Shown in pieces: positions 45,698-54,974 of a stretch of 64,000 nucleotides of DNA (the first letter of the stretch is position 1; every line of letters begins with the position of its first letter). The notes below the pieces were generated by a model. It made no database searches and was not told where the DNA came from. It saw only the letters and a program-made list of their open reading frames with translations. Both the position numbers and the translations under genes were made by a program. The stretch is taken from assembly GCF_030499575.1 (NCBI RefSeq), contig NZ_JASTLC010000001.1:7402001-7466000 (forward strand), in the 5' to 3' direction. Source of the DNA: Streptomyces sp. DG2A-72 (lineage in GTDB: Bacteria > Actinomycetota > Actinomycetes > Streptomycetales > Streptomycetaceae).

Positions 45698-48127
45698 GTG
45701 GAACCGTTGATGAGTACGGCGCTCTGGGCCGTCGGCACGGTCGCTTCGGGCGCTCTTTCCGGAGCGGGCGGAGAGATGGGCAGGCGGACCTCGGAGAGGC
45801 TCTACGGCCTGCTGGGTCGCGCACGTACTGAGGACGAGGGAGCGGGCACCGGTTCCGGAGACGGTGAGCAGCAACCCACCCTGCCCGTCACCGGGCTAGA
45901 GCAGATGGCAGCCACGCTACGGCTGATGGAAGTCGCCCGTAGATCCCCGGAGTTCGCCCGTGATCTCGCGGAGTGGGTCCGTGAGGCATCCTGGCTGGCG
46001 CCGCGTGCCGTGCCTGCCGTGGCTCACGGCGCCTCCCGTCCGCAGATGCTGCCGCCGGCGACCGCGGTGTTCACGGACCGCGAGGACGTGCTCGCGTGGA
46101 TCACGGCACTGCTCGATCACGCGGACCCCATACCGGGGGCGCCGACGATCGCCGTCCTCACCGGGCCGGGTGGTATCGGCAAGACCGCAGTCGCCGTTCA
46201 CAGCGCGTACGCACTGCGGGAGCGGTTCCCCGACGGGGTCCTGTTCGTGGACCTGGCCGGCGCGTCCTCCGGTACGGCTCTGTCTCCCTCCGAGGCGCTT
46301 GCGCGGCTTCTGGGAGGTCTCGGGTTTCCGCCCGCCGAGGTGCCCGGTGATGAGGCCCGTCAACGGGATCTGTACCGCGACTGCATGGCCGACCGGCGCA
46401 TGGTGGTCGTACTGGACAATGCCCATGCCGACGCGCAGGTCGTCCCGTTGCTCCCGGCTTCGTCCGGGTGCCTCGTCCTCGTGACGAGTCGGCATCGGCT
46501 GGGCCGCCTGGTGGCCGAGCACGGCGCTCGTCCGCAGGTCCTGAGGCCGCTGTCGACCTCGGATTCCGTCCTCCTGCTCCGGCGGGTCGCGGGGAGCGAA
46601 CGACCGGCGGCTCCGGACGCGGTCGTTGAGGCCGTGGCTCAGGCTGCTGGTGGTGTTCCTCTCGCACTGTGCACCACGGGCGCCGGTCTCGCTGTCCGGG
46701 AGCACTTGGCCTGGGAGCGGGTGGCGCGACAGTTGACCGAACGGATCCACGGCCAGGGCCAGGGAGGCGACGCCATGCCATCGGGAAGCACCGACGACCC
46801 AAGTGGTTCCGCCGATCCTGTTCGCCACGCCCAGGATGCCTCGTACAACGAGCTGACTCCCGAATGCGCCGCCTTCTACCGTGCGATCGCGGTGTGGGCG
46901 TGGCCGACCGTGTCCGTCATGTGCGCGGCGCAGGCCGCCGGCGTGGAGGAGTACCAAGCCCGGGAACTGCTGGAGCAGTTGGCCAGGGTGCACCTGCTGG
47001 AGGAGGTCGGGGAGGAGCGCTACCGCTTCCACGACCTGGCGCGGGCGCACGCACGTGAGCTTGCGGTGGCACAGGACGGTCATGGCCGTATCTCCGCCGG
47101 GGTCCGTCGGGTGACGGTCGCGTATCTGCGGTGGGCGGCCGAAGCGGACTTCCGGGTCATGCCGTTGCGCTGGCGGCTCGGCCCCGCCTATCGGGGACTC
47201 GTTCTTCCCGAGGATCGTGATCCGGCGGACGGCAAGCGCGCGCTGGCGGATCTGCGCCGCGAGCGTGAGAACCTCGCGGCCGTCATCCGGGCGGCCGATC
47301 ACCACGGCTTCGACGACCTCTTATGGCAGTTGTGCGAGGCGATGTGGGGTCTGCATCTGCTGCTCGGCTTCCATGCCCAGTGGATCGACACGCATCTGCT
47401 CGGAGTCGAGGCCGCCCGGCGCTGCGCCGCGGAGTTCGGTGACCGGCGTGCGGTGGGCCGGATGCTGGTGCAACTCGCGTTCGGGTACATGGGAGCCGGG
47501 CGGGCGGACGATGCCGAGGAGGCCCTCGCTCAGGCCGTGGTCGCGGACGAGGCCTGCGGCCATCATCGCGGGCAGGCGAGTGCCGTCGAGGCTCTGGGGC
47601 TGCTCCGTCTCAGGCGGTGGCGGTATACGGAGGCCCAGCGGTGCTTCGAGGAGGCACGGGAGATCCTGAGGCGTGTCCGGGAGGGCGACGACGGGTGGAA
47701 GGACCTGCCTCGTGCCACGGCCCTGCTGGAGCACCACATCGGCCGTGCCCAGACGAAGCAGCGGCACTTCGCAGCCGCCCTCACCCGGCTCAACGACGCG
47801 CTGGTACGGTTCCGCGGGCTGCCCGACGGTGGCGACGCCTACAACGAGGGCCGGGTCTACATGAGCCTGGGCGAGCTGCACATGGACGCGGGGGACACGG
47901 ACCTCGCGCGCGTGAGCTTGGACAAGGCCATCAAGGCCATGGAGACGGCAGGCGCGGGACTGCAGCTTGCAGACGCCTTCGAGTCGAGGGCCCGGTGCCA
48001 TCGTCTCTCGGACCGTCCGGCGGATGCGGCGGAGGATCTTCGTACCGCCGCTGTGCACTACGAGGAGAACGGTGACCGGATCGGTGCCGAGCGGATCCGG
48101 GTGGGGCTCGCCGAGTTGGAGGCGTGA
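45698..48127 (+). CDS. STAND-type NTPase with TPR repeats
   Basis: About 809 residues. An N-terminal region (1-140) with a possible membrane-near helix STALWAVGTVASGALSGAG is followed by an NB-ARC-like NTPase: Walker A LTGPGGIGKTA near 157, Walker B VVVLDNA near 236, the sensor VTSRHRLG near 265 and GGVPLALC near 318. A winged-helix part lies at 370-450. The C-terminal third (about 540-800) is made of TPR-like helices (AEEALAQAVVADEACG, AQRCFEEAREILR). AfsR/SARP-like regulators share this NTPase-TPR build but carry an N-terminal DNA-binding domain, which is missing here. The GTG at 45698 has GGGGGAG 6 bp upstream. Could be a signalling or defence ATPase; its role is unknown. Confidence 0.82.
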   Translation: MEPLMSTALWAVGTVASGALSGAGGEMGRRTSERLYGLLGRARTEDEGAGTGSGDGEQQPTLPVTGLEQMAATLRLMEVARRSPEFARDLAEWVREASWLAPRAVPAVAHGASRPQMLPPATAVFTDREDVLAWITALLDHADPIPGAPTIAVLTGPGGIGKTAVAVHSAYALRERFPDGVLFVDLAGASSGTALSPSEALARLLGGLGFPPAEVPGDEARQRDLYRDCMADRRMVVVLDNAHADAQVVPLLPASSGCLVLVTSRHRLGRLVAEHGARPQVLRPLSTSDSVLLLRRVAGSERPAAPDAVVEAVAQAAGGVPLALCTTGAGLAVREHLAWERVARQLTERIHGQGQGGDAMPSGSTDDPSGSADPVRHAQDASYNELTPECAAFYRAIAVWAWPTVSVMCAAQAAGVEEYQARELLEQLARVHLLEEVGEERYRFHDLARAHARELAVAQDGHGRISAGVRRVTVAYLRWAAEADFRVMPLRWRLGPAYRGLVLPEDRDPADGKRALADLRRERENLAAVIRAADHHGFDDLLWQLCEAMWGLHLLLGFHAQWIDTHLLGVEAARRCAAEFGDRRAVGRMLVQLAFGYMGAGRADDAEEALAQAVVADEACGHHRGQASAVEALGLLRLRRWRYTEAQRCFEEAREILRRVREGDDGWKDLPRATALLEHHIGRAQTKQRHFAAALTRLNDALVRFRGLPDGGDAYNEGRVYMSLGELHMDAGDTDLARVSLDKAIKAMETAGAGLQLADAFESRARCHRLSDRPADAAEDLRTAAVHYEENGDRIGAERIRVGLAELEA

Positions 48128-48396
48128 GATCCGGCCGGCGGTGGGGACGACGGGATCAGTTCGACGGTGACGGGGTGTGCCGTGTCGCCTGTGCGTACGG
48201 TGATCTCGGGGAGGGCCTCGTACAGGGGCCTCCCGCTCGCGAGCCAGGCGTAGAGCGCGGAGGCGTGGGCGGTCGGATCGCACAGGTCGGGTCGTCCGTC
48301 CGGATCCGGGGTGGCGGACAGGCGTACGAGGTCTCCCGAGCGGGTGTGCACGAGACAGCGGTCGGGCCCGTCCATGTAGGCGACCAGCCGACACGT
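48058..48396 (-). pseudogene. Possible C-terminal fragment of an unknown protein
   Basis: Reads CRLVAYMDGPDRCLVHTRSG, then DLVRLSATPDPDGRPDLCDP, then a Pro-rich end. The composition looks like real protein, but the start is not clear and the frame runs straight into the esterase fragment at about 48395. It overlaps the STAND gene end by 70 bp. Weak call. Confidence 0.3.
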
Positions 48397-49053
48397 TCGC
48401 GGCGGGCCGGCAGGCCAAGGTGCCGGTCCTCTTCGGCACCACCCGCACGGAGGGACGGTACTTCGACTACTTCGACTTCGATGGCAAGGGGCAGCCGCTG
48501 ACGGCGGAGCAGTACCCCCGGACCATGCGCGACTGGTTCGGCGAGGACATCGCAGACGAGGTGCTGGCGCGCTTTCCCTGACCGGCTACCCGACCCCCAC
48601 GCTCGCGCACGCCGCCGCCCGCGGCGACCGGGACTACTCCTGCCCGACCGCCCGCGTCAGCCGACAGCTCGCCCAGGGTGCCCCGGTGTACCAGTACGAG
48701 TTCGCGGACGTGACCGGTCCGCCCGCCGAGAACCTCCGCAACCAGAACACCGACTACGACTTCGGGGCCACGCACACCAACGACCTCCAGTACCTCTTCC
48801 GGCACCACGGACATGAGGCGCCCTTCAGCGCGGGGAGCGGCAGCTCTCCCGGCAGATGATCCGGTACTGGTCGTGGTTCGTCGCACACGGAGTCCCCCGT
48901 GCCCCCGGCCTTTCCGACATGGCCGACCGGCGCGTCCGGCCGGGCGAGGTGATGGTCCTTCGGACCGCGTCGGCCGACGGCCCCAGCCTGTCCGGTGACT
49001 TCATCGCCGCTCACCATTGCGCGCTGTGGGACGCGGTCGCGGCCACCGGCTGA
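48391..49053 (+). pseudogene. Type-B carboxylesterase, 3' fragment with frameshifts
   Basis: In order: KVPVLFGTTRTEGRYFDYF, DWFGEDIADEVLARFP, then (frame change near 48579) LTGYPTPTLAHAAARGD, VYQYEFADVTGPP, and AATHTNDL-like GATHTNDLQYLF, which holds the catalytic-His region. A second frame change near 48820 leads to the last part IRYWSWFVAHGVPRAP and a stop at 49053. The nucleophile-Ser half of the gene is absent. Normal length is about 500 residues. Confidence 0.72.
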
Positions 49054-49442
49054 CACCTTCCCGACGCCGCCACCCCCGGTGCCGTTACCGCAGAAAGGGG
49101 CTCCCCTTCCGTGACCAAGTGCGCCAGATCGCGGGGGAGAGAGCAGGGCCTGACTGCCTGCGCTGTCGTGAACGTAGGGGAGAGACCAGCCGCTGCTGCA
49201 CACGGGAGTTTTCCGCAGCACTCGTGTATCGAATGGCGCCCCTCAGTCTGATTCAGGGGGTCGATTTGATACATCCGCATGGTGGCGGCGGAGTTCCCGT
49301 CGTTGACTATGTGCCACGAACCCGCAGGTCAGACGCCCACGCGAGGGGATTCCCCAGGGAGTTTCCAGGGACTTTCCGCCGCGTGAGCAGGAATGGCCCC
49401 GACAGCACTGAAAGACACGAACGCGCAGGTCAGGGCCCACCC
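49054..49442. other. Right island end without gene
   Basis: No supported gene. It contains two CGCAGGTCAG copies (near 49324 and 49432) and the tandem 11-bp repeat at 49354-49377, all close to the right boundary repeat. Confidence 0.5.
49354..49377 (+). repeat. Tandem 11-bp repeat inside right island end
   Basis: CCAGGGAGTTT and CCAGGGACTTT stand head to tail, followed by CC, about 65 bp inside the right boundary. Related units occur at 21849-21869, about 60 bp inside the left boundary. Confidence 0.5.
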
Positions 49443-49514
49443 CATCAGCACTCGATGATGTTCACCGCGAGCCCGCCCCGAGCCGTCTCCTTGTACTTCA
49501 CGCTCATGTCGGCG
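49443..49514 (-). repeat. Right direct repeat: true sdaA 3' end (attachment-site like)
   Basis: The last codons and stop of the intact sdaA plus 2 bp. It matches 21718-21789 at 68 of 72 positions. Sequence below 49443 has no match beside the left copy, which places the boundary here. Confidence 0.85.
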
Positions 49515-50812
49515 CCCGTGTCCTTCATCGTCTTGATGACCTTGTCGAGGGACACCTTGTGGGAGCCGTCCCCGCGCATGGCCATCCGCGCGGCGGTCAC
49601 CGCCTTCACCGCGGCCATGCCGTTGCGTTCGATGCAGGGGATCTGGACGAGGCCGCCGACGGGGTCGCAGGTGAGGCCGAGGTTGTGTTCCATGCCGATC
49701 TCGGCGGCGTTCTCGACCTGTTCGGGGCTGCCGCCGAGGACTTCGGCGAGGGCGCCCGCCGCCATGGAGCAGGCGGAGCCGACCTCGCCCTGGCAGCCGA
49801 CCTCGGCGCCGGAGATGGAGGCGTTCTCCTTGAAGAGCATGCCGATGGCGCCGGCGGCCAGCAGGAAGCGGACGACGCAGTCCTCGTCGGCGCCGGGTAC
49901 GAAGTTGATGTAGTAGTGCAGGACCGCCGGGATGATGCCGGCCGCGCCGTTCGTGGGGGCCGTCACGACCCTGCCGCCCGCCGCGTTCTCCTCGTTCACC
50001 GCCATCGCGTAGAGCGTGATCCACTCCATGGCCAGGGCCTTGGGGTCGCCCTCCGAGCGCAGCTTGCGGGCCGTGTTGGCGGCCCGCCGCCGTACCTTCA
50101 GGCCGCCCGGCAGGATGCCCTCGCGGGACATGCCGCGTGCCACGCACTCCCGCATCACCCGCCAGATCTCCAGCAGGCCCGCGCGGATCTCCTCCTCGGT
50201 CCGCCAGGCCCGCTCGTTCTCCAGCATCAGTGCGGAGATCGACAGGCCGGTCTCCTGCGTGAGGCGCAGCAACTCGTCGCCCGTGCGGAAGGGGTACTTC
50301 AGGACCGTGTCGTCGAGTTTGATGCGGTCGGCGCCGACCGCGTCCTCGTCGACGACGAAGCCGCCGCCCACGGAGTAGTAGGTCTTGGAGAGGAGTTCGG
50401 CGCCGGAGGCGTCGTGCGCCCAGAGCGTCATGCCGTTCGCGTGGTAGGGGAGTGTCTTACGGCGGTGCAGGACCAGGTCCTTGTCGAAATTGAAGGCGAT
50501 CTCCCGCTCGTCGAGCAGCCGGAGCCGGCCCGCCGCCTTGATGTCCTCCACCCGCTGGTCGGCGGTCTCGACGGCCACCGTGCGCGGTGACGCGCCCTCC
50601 AGTCCGAGCAGTACCGCCTTGGGCGTGCCATGGCCGTGTCCGGTCGCGCCCAGGGAACCGTACAGCTCGGCCCGTACGGACTCGGTGGAGTCCAGGACGC
50701 CTTCGCCCCGCAGCCGGTGGGCGAACATGCGGGCCGCGCGCATCGGGCCCACGGTGTGAGAGCTGGACGGGCCTATGCCGATCGAGAACAGGTCGAAGAC
50801 CGAGATGGCCAC
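49445..50812 (-). CDS. sdaA: L-serine ammonia-lyase (iron-sulfur type)
   Basis: A 455-residue single-chain L-serine dehydratase that turns serine into pyruvate and ammonia. The beta domain starts [20 protein letters not shown]. The alpha domain has [13 protein letters not shown], and the Cys residues of the oxygen-labile [4Fe-4S] site are in [10 protein letters not shown] (about 341-350) and in LTCDPVGG and IPCIERN. The C-terminus is LAVNIIEC, with a final Cys as in relatives. It is the last gene of gcvT-gcvH-glyA-sdaA, which together draw glycine through serine to pyruvate. Its 3' end is the island boundary. Confidence 0.95.
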   Translation of the reverse strand: MAISVFDLFSIGIGPSSSHTVGPMRAARMFAHRLRGEGVLDSTESVRAELYGSLGATGHGHGTPKAVLLGLEGASPRTVAVETADQRVEDIKAAGRLRLLDEREIAFNFDKDLVLHRRKTLPYHANGMTLWAHDASGAELLSKTYYSVGGGFVVDEDAVGADRIKLDDTVLKYPFRTGDELLRLTQETGLSISALMLENERAWRTEEEIRAGLLEIWRVMRECVARGMSREGILPGGLKVRRRAANTARKLRSEGDPKALAMEWITLYAMAVNEENAAGGRVVTAPTNGAAGIIPAVLHYYINFVPGADEDCVVRFLLAAGAIGMLFKENASISGAEVGCQGEVGSACSMAAGALAEVLGGSPEQVENAAEIGMEHNLGLTCDPVGGLVQIPCIERNGMAAVKAVTAARMAMRGDGSHKVSLDKVIKTMKDTGADMSVKYKETARGGLAVNIIEC

Positions 50813-50834
50813 GGGGACTCCTCAAAGCGGGGGT

Positions 50835-50887
50835 GGTGGGGCACCCGGCATTCCGGCGATCAGGGCCGGGTGGCCGGGTGTCCCACC
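50835..50887 (-). terminator. Hairpin between glyA and sdaA
   Basis: GGTGGGGCACCCGG and CCGGGTGTCCCACC form a 14-bp stem with one mismatch. It lies in the 84-bp gap and may reduce read-through into sdaA or protect the upstream message. Confidence 0.5.
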
Positions 50888-50896
50888 AGGGGGGAC

Positions 50897-52159
50897 TTAC
50901 TTGTTCAGGCCGGGATACAGCGGGTGCTTGTCCGCGAGCGCGGTGACCCTGGCCTTGAGCGCCTCGACGTCGTACGACGGCTTCAGCGCCTCGGCGATGA
51001 CGTCCGCGACCTCCGCGAAGTCCTCGGTGGTGAAGCCGCGGGTGGCGAGGGCGGGGGTGCCGATGCGGAGGCCCGAGGTCACCATCGGCGGACGCGGGTC
51101 GTTCGGGATCGCGTTGCGGTTGACCGTGATACCGACCTCGTGGAGGCGGTCCTCGGCCTGTCGGCCGTCCAGCGCGGAGTTGCGCAGGTCGACCAGGACC
51201 AGGTGCACGTCCGTGCCGCCGGAGAGCACGTCGACGCCCTCCGCCTGCACGTCCTCCCGCACCAGACGGTCGGCGAGGATGCGGGCACCCTCCAGGGTAC
51301 GGCGCTGCCGCTCCTTGAAGTCCTCCGATGCGGCGACCTTGAAGGCGACCGCCTTGGCGGCGATCACATGCTCCAGGGGACCGCCCTGCTGACCGGGGAA
51401 CACCGCGGAGTTGATCTTCTTCGCCAGCTCGGCGGTGGAAAGGATCACTCCGCCGCGCGGGCCGCCCAGCGTCTTGTGGGTGGTCGTGGTGACCACGTGC
51501 GCGTGCGGGACGGGGTTCGGGTGCAGCCCGGCTGCCACCAGACCGGCGAAGTGCGCCATGTCGACCATCAGATACGCGCCGACCTCGTCCGCGATCCGGC
51601 GGAACGCGGCGAAGTCCAGCTGCCGCGGGTAGGCCGACCAGCCGGCCACGATCAGCTTCGGCTTGGACTCCTTGGCCAGCCGCTCGACCTCGGCCATGTC
51701 GACGACACCGGAGTCGTCCACGTGGTAGGCGACCACGTCGTACAGCTTGCCGGAGAAGTTGATCTTCATGCCGTGGGTCAGGTGCCCGCCGTGCGCGAGG
51801 TTCAGGCCCATGATCGTGTCACCGGGCTTGAGCAGCGCGAACATCGCCGCCGCGTTGGCCTGGGCGCCCGAGTGCGGCTGCACGTTGGCGTGTTCGGCGC
51901 CGAACAGGTCCTTGATGCGGTCGATGGCGATCTGCTCGACCACGTCCACGTGCTCGCAACCGCCGTAGTAGCGGCGGCCCGGGTAGCCCTCGGCGTACTT
52001 GTTGGTCAGGACCGAGCCCTGCGCCTCCATGACCGCGACCGGCGCGAAGTTCTCCGAGGCGATCATCTCGAGCGTGGACTGCTGGCGGTGCAGCTCGGCG
52101 TCGACGGCGGCGGCGACGTCCGGGTCCAGCTCGTGCAGGGGGGTGTTGAGGACAGACAT
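50897..52159 (-). CDS. glyA: Serine hydroxymethyltransferase
   Basis: A 420-residue PLP enzyme that interconverts serine and glycine with tetrahydrofolate. The PLP-Lys motif [14 protein letters not shown] is near residue 228. ASENF near 33, YYGGCEHVD near 65 and [12 protein letters not shown] near 202 are conserved. The ATG at 52159 has GAGGAG 9 bp upstream; the longer open frame has no such site. It is 13 bp after gcvH, so co-transcribed. Confidence 0.96.
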   Translation of the reverse strand: MSVLNTPLHELDPDVAAAVDAELHRQQSTLEMIASENFAPVAVMEAQGSVLTNKYAEGYPGRRYYGGCEHVDVVEQIAIDRIKDLFGAEHANVQPHSGAQANAAAMFALLKPGDTIMGLNLAHGGHLTHGMKINFSGKLYDVVAYHVDDSGVVDMAEVERLAKESKPKLIVAGWSAYPRQLDFAAFRRIADEVGAYLMVDMAHFAGLVAAGLHPNPVPHAHVVTTTTHKTLGGPRGGVILSTAELAKKINSAVFPGQQGGPLEHVIAAKAVAFKVAASEDFKERQRRTLEGARILADRLVREDVQAEGVDVLSGGTDVHLVLVDLRNSALDGRQAEDRLHEVGITVNRNAIPNDPRPPMVTSGLRIGTPALATRGFTTEDFAEVADVIAEALKPSYDVEALKARVTALADKHPLYPGLNK

Positions 52160-52172
52160 TCGGTACGACTCC

Positions 52173-52550
52173 TCAGCCGGCGGAAAAGGCGGTGTACTCG
52201 TCGGCGGAGAGCAGGTCGGACGGCTCCTGAGCGACACGTACCTTGAACAGCCAACCGCCTTCGAAGGGCGCGGAGTTCACCAGCGACGGGTCGTTGACCA
52301 CATCCTCGTTGACCTCGGTGATCTCGCCGCTGACGGGGGAGTACAGGTCGCTGACCGACTTCGTCGACTCCAGCTCGCCGCAGGTCTCGCCCGCGGTCAC
52401 GGTGTCACCGGCCGTGGGGAGGTCGACGAAGACGACATCGCCGAGCGCGTTGGCCGCGTGCTCCGTGATGCCGACTGTCGCGACGCCGTCCTCGGCGGCC
52501 GACAGCCACTCGTGCTCCTTGCTGTAGCGCAGCTGCTGGGGGTTGCTCAT
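52173..52550 (-). CDS. gcvH: Glycine cleavage system H protein
   Basis: A 125-residue lipoyl carrier. The lipoylated Lys is in [14 protein letters not shown] near residue 64. Start [10 protein letters not shown] and end GGWLFKVRV are typical. It shuttles the aminomethyl group between the P, T and L proteins; gcvP is not in the window. Confidence 0.96.
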   Translation of the reverse strand: MSNPQQLRYSKEHEWLSAAEDGVATVGITEHAANALGDVVFVDLPTAGDTVTAGETCGELESTKSVSDLYSPVSGEITEVNEDVVNDPSLVNSAPFEGGWLFKVRVAQEPSDLLSADEYTAFSAG

Positions 52551-52649
52551 GGCCTGAATTCTCCTGTACGCGGGGGAGTGCTGGTGAATGGGGGACTGCG
52601 GAAGACGGTTGTGAGCAGGGAGGATGTGCCCGGCATCACAGCCCAGTGT

Positions 52650-53768
52650 CTACTTCTGGCGCTTGTAGAACGGCAGCGCCACGACCTCGTACGGCTCGTG
52701 GCTGCCGCGGATGTCCACACCGACCCCGGCCGTACCGGGCGCCGCGTGCGCGGCGTCGACATAGGCCATCGCGATCGGCTTGCCCAGGGTGGGCGAGGGG
52801 GCGCCGGAGGTGACCTCGCCGATCACCTCGCCGCCGGCGACGACGGCGTACCCGGCGCGCGGCACCCGGCGGCCCTCGGCGACGAGCCCGACGAGGACGC
52901 GCGGCGGGTTCGCCTGGGCCCGGGCAGCAGCCTCGGTCAGCGCCGCGCGCCCCACGAAGTCGCCTTCCTTCTCGAACTTCACCACCCGGCCGAGCCCGGC
53001 GTCGAAGGGCGTCAGCCCGGTCGACAGCTCATGCCCGTACAGCGGCATGCCCGCCTCCAGGCGCAGGGTGTCCCGGCAGGAGAGGCCGCACGGGACCAGG
53101 CCCGCGCTCTCGCCCGCCTTGGTCAGCGCCTGCCACAGCTCGACCGCGTGCTCCGGCTTCACGAACAGCTCGAAGCCGTCCTCGCCGGTGTAGCCGGTGC
53201 GGGCGATGAGAGCGGGGACGCCGGCGACGGTGCCGGGCAGGCCGGCGTAGTACTTCAGTCCGTCGAGGTCGGCGTCGGTGAGCGACTTCAGGATGCCGGG
53301 GGACTCGGGGCCCTGGACAGCGACGAGGGCGTAGTTGTCCCGGTCGTCGCGCACCTCGGCGTCGTACTCCTCGGAGCGCTCGACCAGCGCGTCCAGGACG
53401 GTCTGCGCGTTACCGGCATTCGCCACGACCAGGTACTCGGTCTCGGCCAGCCGGTAGACGATCAGGTCGTCGAGGATGCCGCCGTCCTCGCGGCAGATCA
53501 TGGTGTAGCGGGCGCGGCCGGGCTTGACGGCACCGATGTTGCCGACGAGGGCGTAGTCCAGCAGGGCGGCGGCCTGGGGGCCGGTCACCGTGATCTCGCC
53601 CATGTGGGAGAGGTCGAAGAGCCCGGCCCGGGTGCGTACGGCGAGGTGCTCCTCGCGCTCGGAGCCATAGCGCAGGGGCATGTCCCAGCCGGCGAAGTCG
53701 GTCATCGTCGCGCCCAGCGAACGATGCAGGGCATCGAGCGCGGTGTGACGCAGAGGCGTACTGCTCAT
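52650..53768 (-). CDS. gcvT: Glycine cleavage system T protein (aminomethyltransferase)
   Basis: A 372-residue folate-dependent enzyme. Visible: DFAGWDMPLRYGS near 27, GLFDLSHMGEI near 50, the catalytic Asp region ICREDGGILDDLIVYR near 100, ARTGYTGEDGFELF near 190 and CRDTLRLEAGMPLYG near 232. The ATG at 53768 follows GGGAGC by 8 bp. First gene of the operon, directly behind the glycine riboswitch. Confidence 0.96.
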   Translation of the reverse strand: MSSTPLRHTALDALHRSLGATMTDFAGWDMPLRYGSEREEHLAVRTRAGLFDLSHMGEITVTGPQAAALLDYALVGNIGAVKPGRARYTMICREDGGILDDLIVYRLAETEYLVVANAGNAQTVLDALVERSEEYDAEVRDDRDNYALVAVQGPESPGILKSLTDADLDGLKYYAGLPGTVAGVPALIARTGYTGEDGFELFVKPEHAVELWQALTKAGESAGLVPCGLSCRDTLRLEAGMPLYGHELSTGLTPFDAGLGRVVKFEKEGDFVGRAALTEAAARAQANPPRVLVGLVAEGRRVPRAGYAVVAGGEVIGEVTSGAPSPTLGKPIAMAYVDAAHAAPGTAGVGVDIRGSHEPYEVVALPFYKRQK

Positions 53769-53802
53769 CGGATCTGCTCCCAAGGCATGACAGGCGAGGA
53801 AA

Positions 53803-54004
53803 GTTCCTCCCCATCTGTCATCGGAACCTGAGAGGTTCGCCGTGACCGGTGGAGATCACGGTTTGCACCTTGGGTGGAGCCACTGCGGCAGCGGCCCGCT
53901 TTTCAGATGTGCCTCGCCCGCGCGGTAACGGGGCCTGAGAGATTCAAGGGAGGGACTTGCTCCTTCGGCGCCCCAGCGACAGCGGTGCTGGGAACTCTCC
54001 CGCG
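53803..54004 (-). promoter_or_regulatory. Tandem glycine riboswitch
   Basis: On the minus strand, aptamer 1 starts GGGAGAG near 54000 and has the core GCGCCGAAGGAGCAAGTC and TGAATCTCTCAGG. Aptamer 2 has CACCCAAGGTGCAAACC, then GGCGAACCTCTCAGG and ends GATGACAGATGGGGAGG near 53803. The two-aptamer layout, the conserved cores and the place before gcvT fit the known glycine riboswitch, which turns on glycine breakdown when glycine is high. Confidence 0.93.
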
Positions 54005-54241
54005 CGGATTCAAGCGGCCGGTATGCAGTTGGCGCGCACATCATTGCACGCATCCGCCGACCGCGGCAGGGGGACCTTTCAAGACGACCGTCCACAGGGA
54101 CCGCTCAGGTTCACAGTCGGGCTCAGTGGCCTGTAGCAGGCTTGTTGCGGGAAGCGGACGTAAACGGGAGACGCCGCGTATTACCTTCTCTTTACACTCG
54201 ACGGGGATGGGAACTCCCGACCCCAGGGGAGGACGATCACG

Positions 54242-54910
54242 GTGAAGAGGATCACGGCGTACGCCACCAGCTCGGCCCTCGCGCTGCCCGAGCAGCACAC
54301 GGCCCCGGCCAAGGAGGCCTGCGGCGCGCACCGGGCGCCTGTCGTCCGGGATCTGCGCGACCGCGCCGGCCGCAGCCCGCACGCACTGCTCTTCGGCCCC
54401 AAGGACCTCGTCGTGATCACCGGCCTGCCCGGAAGCGGAAAGTCCACGCTGATGGCGCGCACGGTGAAGGGCATCCGGATCGACTCCCAGGACACCCGCG
54501 ACCGCTGGGACACCCGCGCGCCCCGCTTCCTGCCGTACGCGGTCTACCGCCCTCTGGTCCGCCTCGCGCACTACACCGGACTGCGCCGCGCCCTGCGCAC
54601 CGGCACCGGAGTCGTCGTCCACGACTGCGGTACGCAGTCCTGGGTGCGCCGCTGGCTGTCCCGCGAGGCCCGCCGCCGCGGCGGCACCCTGCACCTCCTG
54701 CTGCTCGACGTTGCGCCCGGCACCGCCCTGGAGGGCCAGCGCGAACGCGGACGCGGCGTCTCCCGCTACGCCTTCCTGCGCCATCGCACGGCGGCCGCCC
54801 GGCTGATCCGCTCCGTGGAGCGCGGCGATCTGCCCGACGGCTGCGGCTCGGCGGTCCTGCTCGACCGCAACGCGGCGGACGTGCTGCGCAGGATCGGCTT
54901 CACGGGCTGA
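54242..54910 (+). CDS. P-loop NTPase/kinase-like protein
   Basis: A 222-residue protein. Walker A VVITGLPGSGKSTL is near residue 60. DSQDTRDRWD near 80 and VVVHDCGTQSWVRRWL near 127 fit a zeta-toxin/adenylate-kinase-like AAA_33 phosphotransferase. Arg-rich lid-like region follows. The GTG start has GGGGAGGA 8 bp upstream. Divergent from gcvT; substrate unknown. Confidence 0.82.
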   Translation: MKRITAYATSSALALPEQHTAPAKEACGAHRAPVVRDLRDRAGRSPHALLFGPKDLVVITGLPGSGKSTLMARTVKGIRIDSQDTRDRWDTRAPRFLPYAVYRPLVRLAHYTGLRRALRTGTGVVVHDCGTQSWVRRWLSREARRRGGTLHLLLLDVAPGTALEGQRERGRGVSRYAFLRHRTAAARLIRSVERGDLPDGCGSAVLLDRNAADVLRRIGFTG

Positions 54911-54974
54911 CCCCGGTATTCCACCCGCTAGCCTTTGAGCCACAGCAGTGATCTCGGCAGGCGGTTGACAGAAG

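Larger units (their letters stand above)
21718..49514. mobile_element. Accessory island bounded by sdaA 3'-end repeats
   Basis: A 72-bp sequence containing the last 23 codons, or so, of sdaA occurs at 21718-21789 and again at 49443-49514 in the same orientation with 4 mismatches. Only the right copy is joined to a full sdaA. Everything between is accessory in character: five insertion-sequence remnants, nested tRNA-end att remnants, a toxin-antitoxin pair, an excisionase remnant, a polymorphic toxin locus, a catabolic operon and gene fragments. The simplest reading is site-specific integration at the 3' end of sdaA that rebuilt the gene. No intact integrase was found, so the element is probably immobile. 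The internal tRNA-end repeats suggest it is a composite of at least two integrations. Confidence 0.75.
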
